64,000 nt of DNA, from the NCBI GenBank assembly GCA_944390485.1, contig CALXPQ010000004.1, positions 97,985-161,984 of the forward strand, read 5' to 3'. Shown here one piece after another: positions 34,364 through 42,771 of this stretch (within the stretch, counting starts at the first letter, position 1; every line of letters starts with the position of its first letter). The notes below the pieces were generated by a model. That model made no database searches, was not told the origin of the DNA, and saw only the letters and a list, made by a program, of their open reading frames with translations. The stretch is from Veillonellales bacterium (GTDB taxonomy: Bacteria > Bacillota > Negativicutes > Veillonellales > Dialisteraceae). The translations under genes and the position numbers were made by a program.

Positions 34364-35368
34364 ATGGCAAAATTTCGACCCTTCGATCCGTCGAAAAAAG
34401 TCTTCGTCACCGGCGCGGCCGGCTTCATCGGATTTCATCTGGCCAGGCGCCTGCTTTCGCTCGGCGCGGAAGTCGTCGGCCTGGACAATCTCAACGATTA
34501 TTACGACGTCTCCCTGAAAGAGAGCCGCCTGGCAATCCTCGAAAAAGAGCCGAAATTCACCTTTGTGAAGGGCGATCTGGCGGACGAGGAGACGGTGAAC
34601 CGGATCTTTCAGGAGCAGCATCCGGCCATCGTAGTGAGCCTCGCCGCACAGGCGGGCGTGCGCTACAGCATCGACCATCCCCGTTCGTACATCCAGTCGA
34701 ACATCGTAGGTTTCTTCAATATCCTCGAAGCGTGCCGCCATCATCCAGTGGAGCATCTGCTCTTCGCGTCCAGCTCCTCCGTATACGGCATGCAGCAGAA
34801 GACGCCCTTTTCCACGACGGACAATGTGGACCATCCCATCAGCCTCTATGCGGCGACGAAGAAATCCGACGAGCTCATGGCCTACACCTACAGCCATCTC
34901 TACGGCGTCCCTGCAACGGGCCTGCGGTTCTTCACCGTGTACGGGCCCTTCGGCCGTCCGGACATGGCGTATTTCAAATTCACCAATAAGATCGTCCGCG
35001 GCGAGCCCATCCAGATTTACAACCACGGCGACATGTACCGCGACTTCACTTACATCGACGACATCGTCCGCGGCGTAGAGAACATGCTCTGCAATCCGCC
35101 CGCGCCGAACGAATTCGGCGACCGGTACAAAGTGTACAACATCGGCAACAACAAGCCGGAGAAGCTGATGGACTTCATCCGCACGCTGGAGCAGTGCATC
35201 GGCCGGGAAGCGGAGAAAGAATACCTCCCCATGCAGCCCGGCGACGTGTACCAGACCTACGCCGACGTGTCCGATCTCATCCGCGATTTTGATTTCAAGC
35301 CCGATACTTCCATCACAGATGGCCTCGCCCGTTTCGTGAAATGGTACAAGGAATACTACAGGAAATAA
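34364..35368 (+). CDS. NAD-dependent epimerase, UDP-glucuronate 4-epimerase type
   Basis: 334 aa extended SDR enzyme. The nucleotide motif GAAGFIGFHLARRL (TGxxGxxG type, with Ala) is near residue 18, followed by DNLNDYYDVSLKESRL, a sequence characteristic of the CapI/UDP-GlcA 4-epimerase group. The catalytic Tyr162-x3-Lys166 is in YAATKKSDELMAY. It converts UDP-glucuronate to UDP-galacturonate and directly follows ugd, which fits. GAGGAGG precedes the start. Confidence 0.9.
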   Translation: MAKFRPFDPSKKVFVTGAAGFIGFHLARRLLSLGAEVVGLDNLNDYYDVSLKESRLAILEKEPKFTFVKGDLADEETVNRIFQEQHPAIVVSLAAQAGVRYSIDHPRSYIQSNIVGFFNILEACRHHPVEHLLFASSSSVYGMQQKTPFSTTDNVDHPISLYAATKKSDELMAYTYSHLYGVPATGLRFFTVYGPFGRPDMAYFKFTNKIVRGEPIQIYNHGDMYRDFTYIDDIVRGVENMLCNPPAPNEFGDRYKVYNIGNNKPEKLMDFIRTLEQCIGREAEKEYLPMQPGDVYQTYADVSDLIRDFDFKPDTSITDGLARFVKWYKEYYRK

Positions 35369-35385
35369 AAAGGCTGTTGATTTGG

Positions 35386-35410
35386 GGTACCCCAAAAAGT
35401 TAGATGATTT
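35386..35410. mobile_element. Possible end remnant of an IS3-type insertion sequence
   Basis: The sequence around ACCCCAAAAAGTTAGA resembles terminal inverted repeats of IS3-family elements from memory. It overlaps the perfect palindrome TTGGGGTACCCCAA (about 35386-35399). A second similar piece lies at 36614-36633. No transposase gene lies nearby, so if real it is a decayed end. Confidence 0.3.
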
Positions 35411-35437
35411 TTTGCAAGAGAAACATTTCATTCGTTG

Positions 35438-35480
35438 AAAAGGCTTGTTACTTGTGTATCACAGATGGCAGGCCTTTTTT
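35438..35480 (+). terminator. Intrinsic terminator of the ugd-epimerase unit
   Basis: AAAGGCTTG (35439-35447) pairs with CAGGCCTTT (35469-35477) around a 21-nt loop, followed by T. Confidence 0.7.
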
Positions 35481-35614
35481 GTGGGATGATTTTCAGAAAT
35501 AAAAGCGGTAGAAATGTATACGCAGGAAATGATGAAATTGAGGAGTCACCATGATATAACAGGATATGATACAATGAAATATAAGTAAAAGTGTAATTTC
35601 TAAAAGGAGAAATA

Positions 35615-36559
35615 ATGGAAAAACCATTAGTATCAGTATGTTGTGTTGCTTATAATCATGCTCCTTATATTCGGCAGGCACTGGATGGAGTGCTGATGCA
35701 GCAGACAGATTTTCCGTTTGAAGTGCTGGTTCATGATGATGCCTCTACAGATGGGACGACAGATATTATCCGGGAATATGCAGCGCAATATCCGAATCAG
35801 ATTAGACCGCTCTATGAAACGGAAAACCAGTATTCCAAGGATAACAGAGTTTTCAAGAATTTGATTTATCCGCATGCGAAGGGTAAGTATTTTGCTTTGC
35901 TGGAATGTGATGATTTTTGGTGTGATTCGCAGAAGCTGCAAAAACAGGTGACCTATATGGAGGCACATCCAGATTGTTCCGGGACTTTTCATGCGGCAAA
36001 CTGGTTGCGGGGAGATAAGGTCATAAAAAATGACCGGCATTTTTCTCAGGAGTTTGACGCTTCTCCGGCGCAGGTTATAGTAGGAGGAGGCGCTTTTTGC
36101 CATACTTCGTCCCTTTGTTTTCGACGTGAATACGCCTTTGATTTGCCATTGTTCCGGCGGATGGATCCAATTGGGGATTTCTCTTTTGAAATTTTACTGG
36201 CATTGCGGGGGAAGTTTCATGGATTTCCGGAAATTATGAGCTGCTGGCGTTTCAGCCGGCCCGGCTCATGGACAGAAAGAACTGCCAAATCCCTGGAAAA
36301 TCAGATTCGGTTCAATCAAATGGAAATCGCGGAATTGCAGGAGTTGGATCGGTATACGAATTATTTGTACTCCACAGAAATTTATTATCAAATCTCCAAG
36401 GATCGGTGCGATTTATTTTCTTGGGGACAACTCCCATTTTCAGAAGTCAAAGAATCGTTTTCGCATATGAGAATGTGCCATATGAAATTGTCCCGCATGC
36501 GAAGATGTTATGATCGATTGCTTAGAAAACACTGCAGGTGGATGAAACAAAAAACCTAA
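35615..36559 (+). CDS. GT2-family glycosyltransferase
   Basis: 314 aa. The GT-A domain starts PLVSVCCVAYNHAPYIRQALDG, with VHDDASTDGTTDIIREY and the metal-binding ALLECDDFWCD (DxD-like, around residue 95). The late landmark CWRFSRPGSW is typical of capsule and LPS transferases of this subtype. The C-terminus is basic and rich in Cys and Arg. AAAAGGAG precedes the start. It is AT-richer than ugd and lies between two possible IS-end remnants, suggesting later insertion. Confidence 0.88.
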   Translation: MEKPLVSVCCVAYNHAPYIRQALDGVLMQQTDFPFEVLVHDDASTDGTTDIIREYAAQYPNQIRPLYETENQYSKDNRVFKNLIYPHAKGKYFALLECDDFWCDSQKLQKQVTYMEAHPDCSGTFHAANWLRGDKVIKNDRHFSQEFDASPAQVIVGGGAFCHTSSLCFRREYAFDLPLFRRMDPIGDFSFEILLALRGKFHGFPEIMSCWRFSRPGSWTERTAKSLENQIRFNQMEIAELQELDRYTNYLYSTEIYYQISKDRCDLFSWGQLPFSEVKESFSHMRMCHMKLSRMRRCYDRLLRKHCRWMKQKT

Positions 36560-36613
36560 ATGGAGTATATGAAGAGCTAATAGTGAGACGCAAAAAGAAA
36601 GTGATTTCCTTGT

Positions 36614-36633
36614 GAACTACCCCTATTTGTTAG
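36614..36633. mobile_element. Possible second IS3-type end remnant
   Basis: GAACTACCCC followed by TTTGTTAGACA resembles an IS3-family terminal repeat. It has the same orientation as the piece at 35386-35410, so the two are not the inverted pair of one intact element. Confidence 0.3.
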
Positions 36634-36642
36634 ACAGTATGA

Positions 36643-36852
36643 TTGTTGAATAACAAATGGGGGGTTATTATTTCGGAAGGAAAAATTAAAGATGTTTGGC
36701 GGAACTTAAGAAGTTGGCTGAGCAAAAGGAAAAAGCTTAGTTATAAGAAAGCTGCAAGGTGGTTTGAGGTCTGTAATGTGGATCAGGACGAAAACTGGGA
36801 ACCGGTTTATCTGGTGGAAGGTCAGGAAGAGACGAGAAGTGATTGTGTATGA
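36643..36852 (+). CDS. Small open frame, doubtful gene
   Basis: 69 codons from a TTG with no good ribosome site. The translation (for example SWLSKRKKLSYKKAARWFE) is basic and looks like real protein text, possibly a fragment of a DNA-binding or phage-type protein, but I recognise nothing. It starts next to the possible IS end and may be a relic. Confidence 0.25.
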   Translation: MLNNKWGVIISEGKIKDVWRNLRSWLSKRKKLSYKKAARWFEVCNVDQDENWEPVYLVEGQEETRSDCV

Positions 36853-37116
36853 TCAAGATTACCATCAATAAATTATCATTAAAAACATAAAAATGCATAA
36901 TTAGCGATAATTATGATAGCTAAATCATAAAGGGAATGAGGCTTGCAAACGTTTTATCAAGAGCAGACAAATTGAGGAACCACATTGGTATAAATAAAGC
37001 TTTTAGGAGCTCTTATAATGTCAGTATGTGGCGGATATGATAAAATTAAAAACAGAACCAGCTGCGGTGCAGTTCATGTATGGCATTCTTATAAAAATAT
37101 AAAGGCAGAGTAAGAT
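36853..37116. other. AT-rich intergenic region ahead of the initiating transferase gene
   Basis: No gene is seen. It contains a perfect inverted repeat CATAATTA-GCGA-TAATTATG (36896-36915), a possible regulator site. The nearest ribosome site to the next gene is weak (AAAGGCAGAG). Confidence 0.4.
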
Positions 37117-38565
37117 ATGACAGGGACATTAAACACGCAGAGAGAAAGACAGCCGGTGAGGCAAGCTTCTCCGATACTTCCAAAATTGGTTATGGCAACA
37201 GGAGATTATGCTGCGATCCTGCTCGCGGAGTGGATGAGCCTGACTCTGCGCAATGGTTTTATGACGTACAGTGTCTATCATATTTCGTCGGTGTATTTCT
37301 ATCTCATTACACCGTTTGTTTTTCTGATATTTCTTTTTCTGAACCGTCTGTATAGTGGGAAACTGCTGTTTTATCAAACTGTAGAAAAGATTTTTTATGC
37401 CTGCCTATATAGTGTCCTCTTTGCAGTAGTACTCATATTTCTTGGTAAAGTATCGGAGGATGTATCTCGGGTTTATGTAGGTTTGCTGGCTATTTTGAGT
37501 TTCTGCTTTCTTGTGGGAATGCGGTATATGCTGAAGCATACGCTTGGTCAGGCGGAGTTCTTCCATACGCCGGTACTTATTGTGGGCGCTGGCATGACAG
37601 CGGATGCGGTGGTCAGGGAATTTGAAAAGGACAGTGGTTTGAATTATCGAGTGGTGGGATTTTTGGAGGACCACGCGCCAAAAACAAAATACGCGAAGGC
37701 ATATCCTGTACTTGGCGGATTTGCGGATTTAGAGAAAGTTGTGACAGAGACCGGTGTGCAGCATGTTCTCATCGCGGCGCCGGGTTTGCCACAGGACCAG
37801 CTGGCGAATCTGCTCTACCGGGCACAATCCATCTGCTCCGATGTGGGCGTCGTGCCGAACCTGGTAGAAGTCCCCATGTCCAATGTGCAGGTGGAGTCCT
37901 ATTATGATGCGAAGGTGATGATCCTCCACGTGCAGAACAATCTGGCTCGCTGGTCCAATCGGGCGGTGAAACGCGTGTTCGATGTGGTCATGACTCTCGT
38001 GGGAGGCCTCCTGATCTCACCAATCCTTCTTGGCGTGGCGCTTTGGGTATATCGGGATTCGCCCGGCCCGGTCATCTATAAGCACCGCCGCGTGGGAAAA
38101 GACGGCAGGGAATTCGACTGCTACAAATTCCGCAGCATGTGCGTCGACTCGGCGGAGCGGCTCCAGAAACTGCTCGATTCCGATTCGGAAGCGCGCAAAG
38201 AATGGGAGACTTCTTTTAAACTGAAAAATGATCCGCGCATCACACGCTCCGGTGTGTTCCTGCGGAAAACCAGCCTTGACGAACTCCCTCAGCTCCTGAA
38301 TGTGCTGAAAGGGGAAATGAGTCTTGTCGGTCCGCGTCCCATCATTCAGAAAGAAGTGCCGCGTTACGGCGAATTTATCAAGGAATATTACATGGTACGT
38401 CCCGGCATCACCGGCATGTGGCAGGTGAGCGGCAGAAGCGACATCGATTACCCTGAGCGCGTCCGCATGGACAGTTGGTACGTCCACAACTGGTCCGTTT
38501 GGCTGGATATCGTCATGCTCTGGCGGACCATCAAAGTCGTAGCCGGCCACAAAGGGGCATATTGA
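37117..38565 (+). CDS. WbaP/WcaJ-type undecaprenyl-phosphate sugar-phosphate transferase
   Basis: 482 aa. The N-terminal half has four to five membrane segments (to about residue 145), then a CoA-binding-like Rossmann part (VLIVGAGMTADAVVREFE). The C-terminal catalytic domain starts KRVFDVVMTLVGGLLISP and contains YKHRRVGKDGREFDCYKFRSMCVD, RKTSLDELPQLLNVLKGEMS, VGPRP and RPGITGMWQVSGRS. These are the full signature of polyprenyl-phosphate hexose-1-P transferases that start O-antigen or capsule units. The gene is mosaic: the first ~620 bp are AT-rich and the rest is GC-rich like the core genome. Confidence 0.93.
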   Translation: MTGTLNTQRERQPVRQASPILPKLVMATGDYAAILLAEWMSLTLRNGFMTYSVYHISSVYFYLITPFVFLIFLFLNRLYSGKLLFYQTVEKIFYACLYSVLFAVVLIFLGKVSEDVSRVYVGLLAILSFCFLVGMRYMLKHTLGQAEFFHTPVLIVGAGMTADAVVREFEKDSGLNYRVVGFLEDHAPKTKYAKAYPVLGGFADLEKVVTETGVQHVLIAAPGLPQDQLANLLYRAQSICSDVGVVPNLVEVPMSNVQVESYYDAKVMILHVQNNLARWSNRAVKRVFDVVMTLVGGLLISPILLGVALWVYRDSPGPVIYKHRRVGKDGREFDCYKFRSMCVDSAERLQKLLDSDSEARKEWETSFKLKNDPRITRSGVFLRKTSLDELPQLLNVLKGEMSLVGPRPIIQKEVPRYGEFIKEYYMVRPGITGMWQVSGRSDIDYPERVRMDSWYVHNWSVWLDIVMLWRTIKVVAGHKGAY

Positions 38566-38580
38566 AGTAAGAGGTAGAAT

Positions 38581-39654
38581 ATGCAGATTGTGCATGTGAC
38601 AGAGTGTCTGGCTGGTGGGGTTTTGACGTTCCTCCTGAACTTGACCAGTGTATTGGACGAGGAGCAGCATATCATTATTTTCAGCAGACGGGATAATACA
38701 CCAGCGAATGTAGAAGACTTATTTGGAAAAAATGTAAAGCTTGTTCCGTGGAAATATGCCGAACGGGAGATCAATGCAAAGCAGGATTTTCTGGCATTGC
38801 TGGAATTAATGAAATTACTGAAGCAGTATCCAGATGCCGATGTGATTCAATTGCATTCCAGTAAAGCTGGTTTTCTTGGAAGACTTGCATGTCGGCTTCA
38901 GGGAAGAACAAAAAAAGTCTTTTATCTGCCACATGGCCTTTCTTTTGCACGGGAAGATGTCAGTGCAGGGAAAAAGAAATTTTATATCTGTTTAGAAAAA
39001 TTAGGAAATTTCTTTTGCGGGGAGGTCATTGCCTGCTCTGATTCGGAAAAAAAGCTGCTGGACAAAAATGGCATTTGTAATGTACATGTCATCAACAATG
39101 GAATAGAAGTATCTGCAATGCCACCAGTATATCGGGCATTTTCTTATCCGTTAGTGGTAGGAACTGTCGGCCGTCTGACCTACCAGAAAAATCCCTCCTT
39201 ATTCAATGCAATTGTGGAATCCTTTCGTGGCGATAATCGAGTACAGTTTGTGTGGGTTGGGGATGGCGAATTACATAATGATATTCAGATGGCTGATAAT
39301 GTTGAAATTACAGGTTGGTTGAACTCAGAAGAAGTTCAAAGGGAATTGACGAAGATAGATGTATATATTTCGACCTCATTATGGGAAGGATTGCCTTATG
39401 CGGTATTGGAAGCAATGAGTTTGGGAAAGCCTTTACTTTTATTCGATTGTATAGGAAATAGAGATCTTGTGGAAACCGGTAAGAATGGATATTTGTACAA
39501 AACAAAAGAAGAAGTGATAAGCAATATCAAGAACTTGTTAGCAAATCCACACCTTGTGAATGTTTTAGGGGAAAACTCTTATCAACTGGTTAAACGGTCA
39601 TTTTCATTAAAAAGAATGCAAATTAAATATAGACGTCTTTATTGTGGATTATGA
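38581..39654 (+). CDS. GT4-family glycosyltransferase
   Basis: 357 aa. The N-terminal domain MQIVHVTECLAGGVLTFLLNL and the landmark VIQLHSSKAGFLGRLACRL resemble the EpsD/CapM-type transferases. The donor domain has VGTVGRLTYQKNPSLFNAIV and YISTSLWEGLPYAVLEAMSLG with the E-x7-E motif. It follows the initiating transferase by 15 bp and probably adds the second sugar of the repeat unit. The C-terminal part is AT-rich. Confidence 0.9.
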   Translation: MQIVHVTECLAGGVLTFLLNLTSVLDEEQHIIIFSRRDNTPANVEDLFGKNVKLVPWKYAEREINAKQDFLALLELMKLLKQYPDADVIQLHSSKAGFLGRLACRLQGRTKKVFYLPHGLSFAREDVSAGKKKFYICLEKLGNFFCGEVIACSDSEKKLLDKNGICNVHVINNGIEVSAMPPVYRAFSYPLVVGTVGRLTYQKNPSLFNAIVESFRGDNRVQFVWVGDGELHNDIQMADNVEITGWLNSEEVQRELTKIDVYISTSLWEGLPYAVLEAMSLGKPLLLFDCIGNRDLVETGKNGYLYKTKEEVISNIKNLLANPHLVNVLGENSYQLVKRSFSLKRMQIKYRRLYCGL

Positions 39655-40323
39655 ACGATAAGCGCGGAATTGCGATGATATGCTTATATGATGCTAGTAT
39701 AGTATCCAATATATAGCAATTATAAAAAGAAGTTATGACATATTAATGAATAGAGTTGAAATGTAATAGGGACTAAAACATAAATGATTGTTTTGGAATA
39801 GTAATGCCATTAAAATTTTTGAAGGAAGATAATTGATAATCAGAGAGGGTTAAAATCTATGGATTTACTGTGAAGAAATTAAAGAGGCAGTTTGTGATTT
39901 TGCGCAAATTATATATAATGCAGCAATCTATTATTACGACCTTCATTGCACACATCCCCCAATATAATAGAAATTTAATCTATCTTTTTGCGAAACCAGA
40001 AAATGCTTTTTGACTCCTAATTCATCCCATGCGGAATTAACCTTAAGACGCATATTAGCCTTTCTATTAAGAAAGGTTAATACCCTAAGTTACACAAGAT
40101 TATTATTCTAATTAGATGAAATATGATGAGAGTTTATTCAATGTAGATAATTATTGAAACCAGTTATGATATAAAATAGACAAAGGGCCGTTGAGAACGC
40201 CAATCATTTAATCATTACAACTTAGTTAAAATTCAAAACACTTATCTAAAAAGCAGTTTTTATGTCATATAATAAAAGCAAATTTAGGAATACAATTTTA
40301 GTATTGAAATTTAGGGATACGCA
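39655..40323. other. 669-bp AT-rich region without an intact gene
   Basis: No complete gene is seen. A 47-codon open frame at 39870-40013 (GTG start, no ribosome site) encodes protein-like text such as KKLKRQFVILRKLYIMQQS, so part of the region may be the remains of a lost polysaccharide gene. The rest is stop-rich in all frames. The next gene, rmlA, has little recognisable ribosome site. Confidence 0.5.
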
Positions 40324-41214
40324 ATGATACAAAAAGGAATTATTTTGGCAGGCGGCAGCGGGACTCGGCTTTACCCGCTTACGAAGGTCATCAGCAAGCA
40401 ACTCATGCCGGTCTATGACAAGCCGATGGTGTATTATCCGCTGGCCTCGCTCATGCTGGCCGGGATCCGGGATGTCCTGATCATCACCACGCCGCGGGAT
40501 TCAGAAAGTTTTCAGGCTCTTCTGGGGGACGGCAGCCAGTGGGGGATTTCGTTGTCCTATGCAGTGCAGCCGAGTCCGGACGGACTGGCGCAGGCTTTTC
40601 TCATCGGGGAGAAATTTCTCGATGGAGAAGGCTGTGCACTGATTCTCGGCGATAATATCTTTTACGGCGTAGGATTCTCAGCTTTGGCGCATCAGGCAGC
40701 GAGGCAGGAGAAAGGCGCGACGGTTTTCGCTTATTATGTGAGTGATCCGGAACGGTACGGCATCGTGGAATTTGACAGCGCGGGGAACGCAGTGAGCCTC
40801 GAAGAAAAGCCGGTCAAGCCAAAGTCGAATTTTGCAGTGACGGGGCTGTATTTCTACGATGGTTCCGTCGTGGAAAAGGCAAAGACACTGAAACCGTCGG
40901 TACGGGGTGAGCTGGAAATCACAGACCTGAACAAGCTGTATCTGGCAGAAGGCACGCTCCATGTGGAGACCATGGGGCGTGGTTATGCCTGGCTGGATAC
41001 GGGGACACATGAGTCGCTCCTGCAGGCGGCGTCTTTCGTAGAAACCATCCAGGAGCGGCAGGGACTCAAGATCTGCTGTCCGGAGGAGATTGCCTACCAG
41101 CTCGGTTATATCGATCAGGCGCAGCTGATCCGGCTGGCGGAACCGTTGATGAAAAATGAGTACGGACAATATTTGATGCATATCACGGAGAGGAATTCAC
41201 CATGGATCTTTTGA
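40324..41214 (+). CDS. rfbA: Glucose-1-phosphate thymidylyltransferase
   Basis: 296 aa. It starts [30 protein letters not shown], the nucleotidyltransferase signature with the pyrophosphate-binding loop. [22 protein letters not shown] and [17 protein letters not shown] regions (here [16 protein letters not shown]) are all typical of RmlA. It forms dTDP-glucose from dTTP and glucose-1-phosphate, the first step to dTDP-L-rhamnose, and is normally inhibited by the end product. It overlaps rfbC by 13 bases. Confidence 0.97.
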   Translation: MIQKGIILAGGSGTRLYPLTKVISKQLMPVYDKPMVYYPLASLMLAGIRDVLIITTPRDSESFQALLGDGSQWGISLSYAVQPSPDGLAQAFLIGEKFLDGEGCALILGDNIFYGVGFSALAHQAARQEKGATVFAYYVSDPERYGIVEFDSAGNAVSLEEKPVKPKSNFAVTGLYFYDGSVVEKAKTLKPSVRGELEITDLNKLYLAEGTLHVETMGRGYAWLDTGTHESLLQAASFVETIQERQGLKICCPEEIAYQLGYIDQAQLIRLAEPLMKNEYGQYLMHITERNSPWIF

Positions 41215-41747
41215 AAACAAAGCTGGACGGGGTGTACGTGCTGATGCCGCAAGTGTTCGGCGACCATCGCGGTTTCTTCATGGAAAGCTGGAGCCGGCGC
41301 ACCATGGAAGAAGCAGGACTTCTTTACGATTTCGTGCAGGACAATCACTCCATGAGCACGGTGAAAGGGACGTTGCGGGGCATCCATTTCCAGAGAGGCG
41401 ATAAAGCGCAGGCCAAACTCGTGCGGTGCGTGCGCGGCGCAGTGCTTGATGTGGCGGTGGATCTCCGGCATGACAGCCCGACTTATAAGCAGTGGGTAGG
41501 CGTAGAGCTCTCGGAAGAAAATAAAAAACAGCTTCTCATTCCCCGCGGCTTCGGCCATGGCTTCGTCACACTCACGGATCATGTGGAATTTCTGTATAAG
41601 GCGGACAACTACTATGCGCCGGAAGCAGACGGCGGCATCCGTTGGAACGATCCGGACATCGGCATCGACTGGGGTGTTGAGACGCCGATCCTGTCGGCAA
41701 AAGACCAGATGCATCCTTTCCTGAAGGAAATCGAGCCTGTATTCTGA
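41202..41747 (+). CDS. rfbC: dTDP-4-dehydrorhamnose 3,5-epimerase
   Basis: 181 aa cupin-fold enzyme. [12 protein letters not shown], then [21 protein letters not shown] with the catalytic His, and later [22 protein letters not shown] match RmlC throughout. GGAGAGGAA lies within the end of rfbA. It epimerises C3 and C5 of dTDP-4-keto-6-deoxyglucose. The four dTDP-rhamnose genes are contiguous and share one transcript. Confidence 0.97.
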   Translation: MDLLKTKLDGVYVLMPQVFGDHRGFFMESWSRRTMEEAGLLYDFVQDNHSMSTVKGTLRGIHFQRGDKAQAKLVRCVRGAVLDVAVDLRHDSPTYKQWVGVELSEENKKQLLIPRGFGHGFVTLTDHVEFLYKADNYYAPEADGGIRWNDPDIGIDWGVETPILSAKDQMHPFLKEIEPVF

Positions 41748-41757
41748 GGAGAAAAGC

Positions 41758-42765
41758 ATGAAAATCATCGTGACCGGCGGGGCCGGATTCATCGGAAGTA
41801 ACTTCATTTACTACGAACTGACGCATTCGGAGGATCAGATCCTCTGTCTGGATAAGCTCACCTATGCTGGGAATCTGGAGACGCTTGCCCCCATCTGGGA
41901 CGATTCTCGGTTCTCTTTTGTGCGGGGTGATATCGCGGACCGGCAATTCGTGTACGAACTCTTTGAAAAGGAAAAGCCGGATATGGTAGTGAATTTTGCT
42001 GCAGAGAGCCATGTGGACCGCTCCATTGCCGATCCCGGTGTATTTCTTGCGACGAATATCATGGGGACGGGCGTACTTCTTGACGCGTGCCGGCTCTATG
42101 GCATCCGGCGCTTCCATCAGGTGTCGACCGACGAAGTGTACGGCGATCTGCCGCTGGATCGGAAAGACCTCTTTTTCACGGAGACGACGCCCCTCCATGC
42201 ATCCAGCCCGTATTCCTCTTCAAAAGCGTCGGCGGATCTTCTTGTGCAGGCCTGGCACCGCACCTACGGCGTACCAGTGACCATTTCCCGCTGTTCCAAC
42301 AACTATGGGCCGTACCAGTTCCCGGAGAAACTCATTCCTCTCATGCTCATCCATGCGCTGGAGGACAAATCACTCCCGGTGTACGGTGATGGTGCAAATG
42401 TGAGGGATTGGCTCTATACGGAAGATCATTGCCGGGCCATCGACCTGATTCTCCGTAAAGGAAAAGAAGGGGAGATCTATAACATCGGCGGACATAACGA
42501 ACGGGATAATCTGACCGTAGTGAAGACGATTCTCCATGCTCTGGATAAGCCGGAGTCACTTATCCAGTACGTGAAAGACCGCCCGGGCCATGACCGTCGC
42601 TATGCCATCGACCCGACAAAAATCCATAACGAGCTCGGTTGGCTGCCGGAGACGACTTTTGAAGAGGGGGTCCGAAGAACTATCCAGTGGTATCTGGACC
42701 ATAAAGACTGGTGGCAGCATATCCTGAGCGGGGAGTATCAGGCGTATAATGTGGCACATCAGTGA
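41758..42765 (+). CDS. rfbB: dTDP-glucose 4,6-dehydratase
   Basis: 335 aa extended SDR. TGGAGFIGSNFIYYEL binds NAD. AAESHVDRSIADPGVFLATN and the catalytic YSSSKASADLLVQAW (Tyr-x3-Lys) are family-specific, as is RCSNNYGPYQFPEKLIPLM. It converts dTDP-glucose to dTDP-4-keto-6-deoxyglucose. GAGGAG precedes the start. Confidence 0.97.
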   Translation: MKIIVTGGAGFIGSNFIYYELTHSEDQILCLDKLTYAGNLETLAPIWDDSRFSFVRGDIADRQFVYELFEKEKPDMVVNFAAESHVDRSIADPGVFLATNIMGTGVLLDACRLYGIRRFHQVSTDEVYGDLPLDRKDLFFTETTPLHASSPYSSSKASADLLVQAWHRTYGVPVTISRCSNNYGPYQFPEKLIPLMLIHALEDKSLPVYGDGANVRDWLYTEDHCRAIDLILRKGKEGEIYNIGGHNERDNLTVVKTILHALDKPESLIQYVKDRPGHDRRYAIDPTKIHNELGWLPETTFEEGVRRTIQWYLDHKDWWQHILSGEYQAYNVAHQ

Positions 42766-42771
42766 GGAGAA

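Noticed and set aside
33023..35431. 802-aa minus-strand frame over ugd and the epimerase
   Set aside because: Shadow of two clear sugar-nucleotide enzymes.
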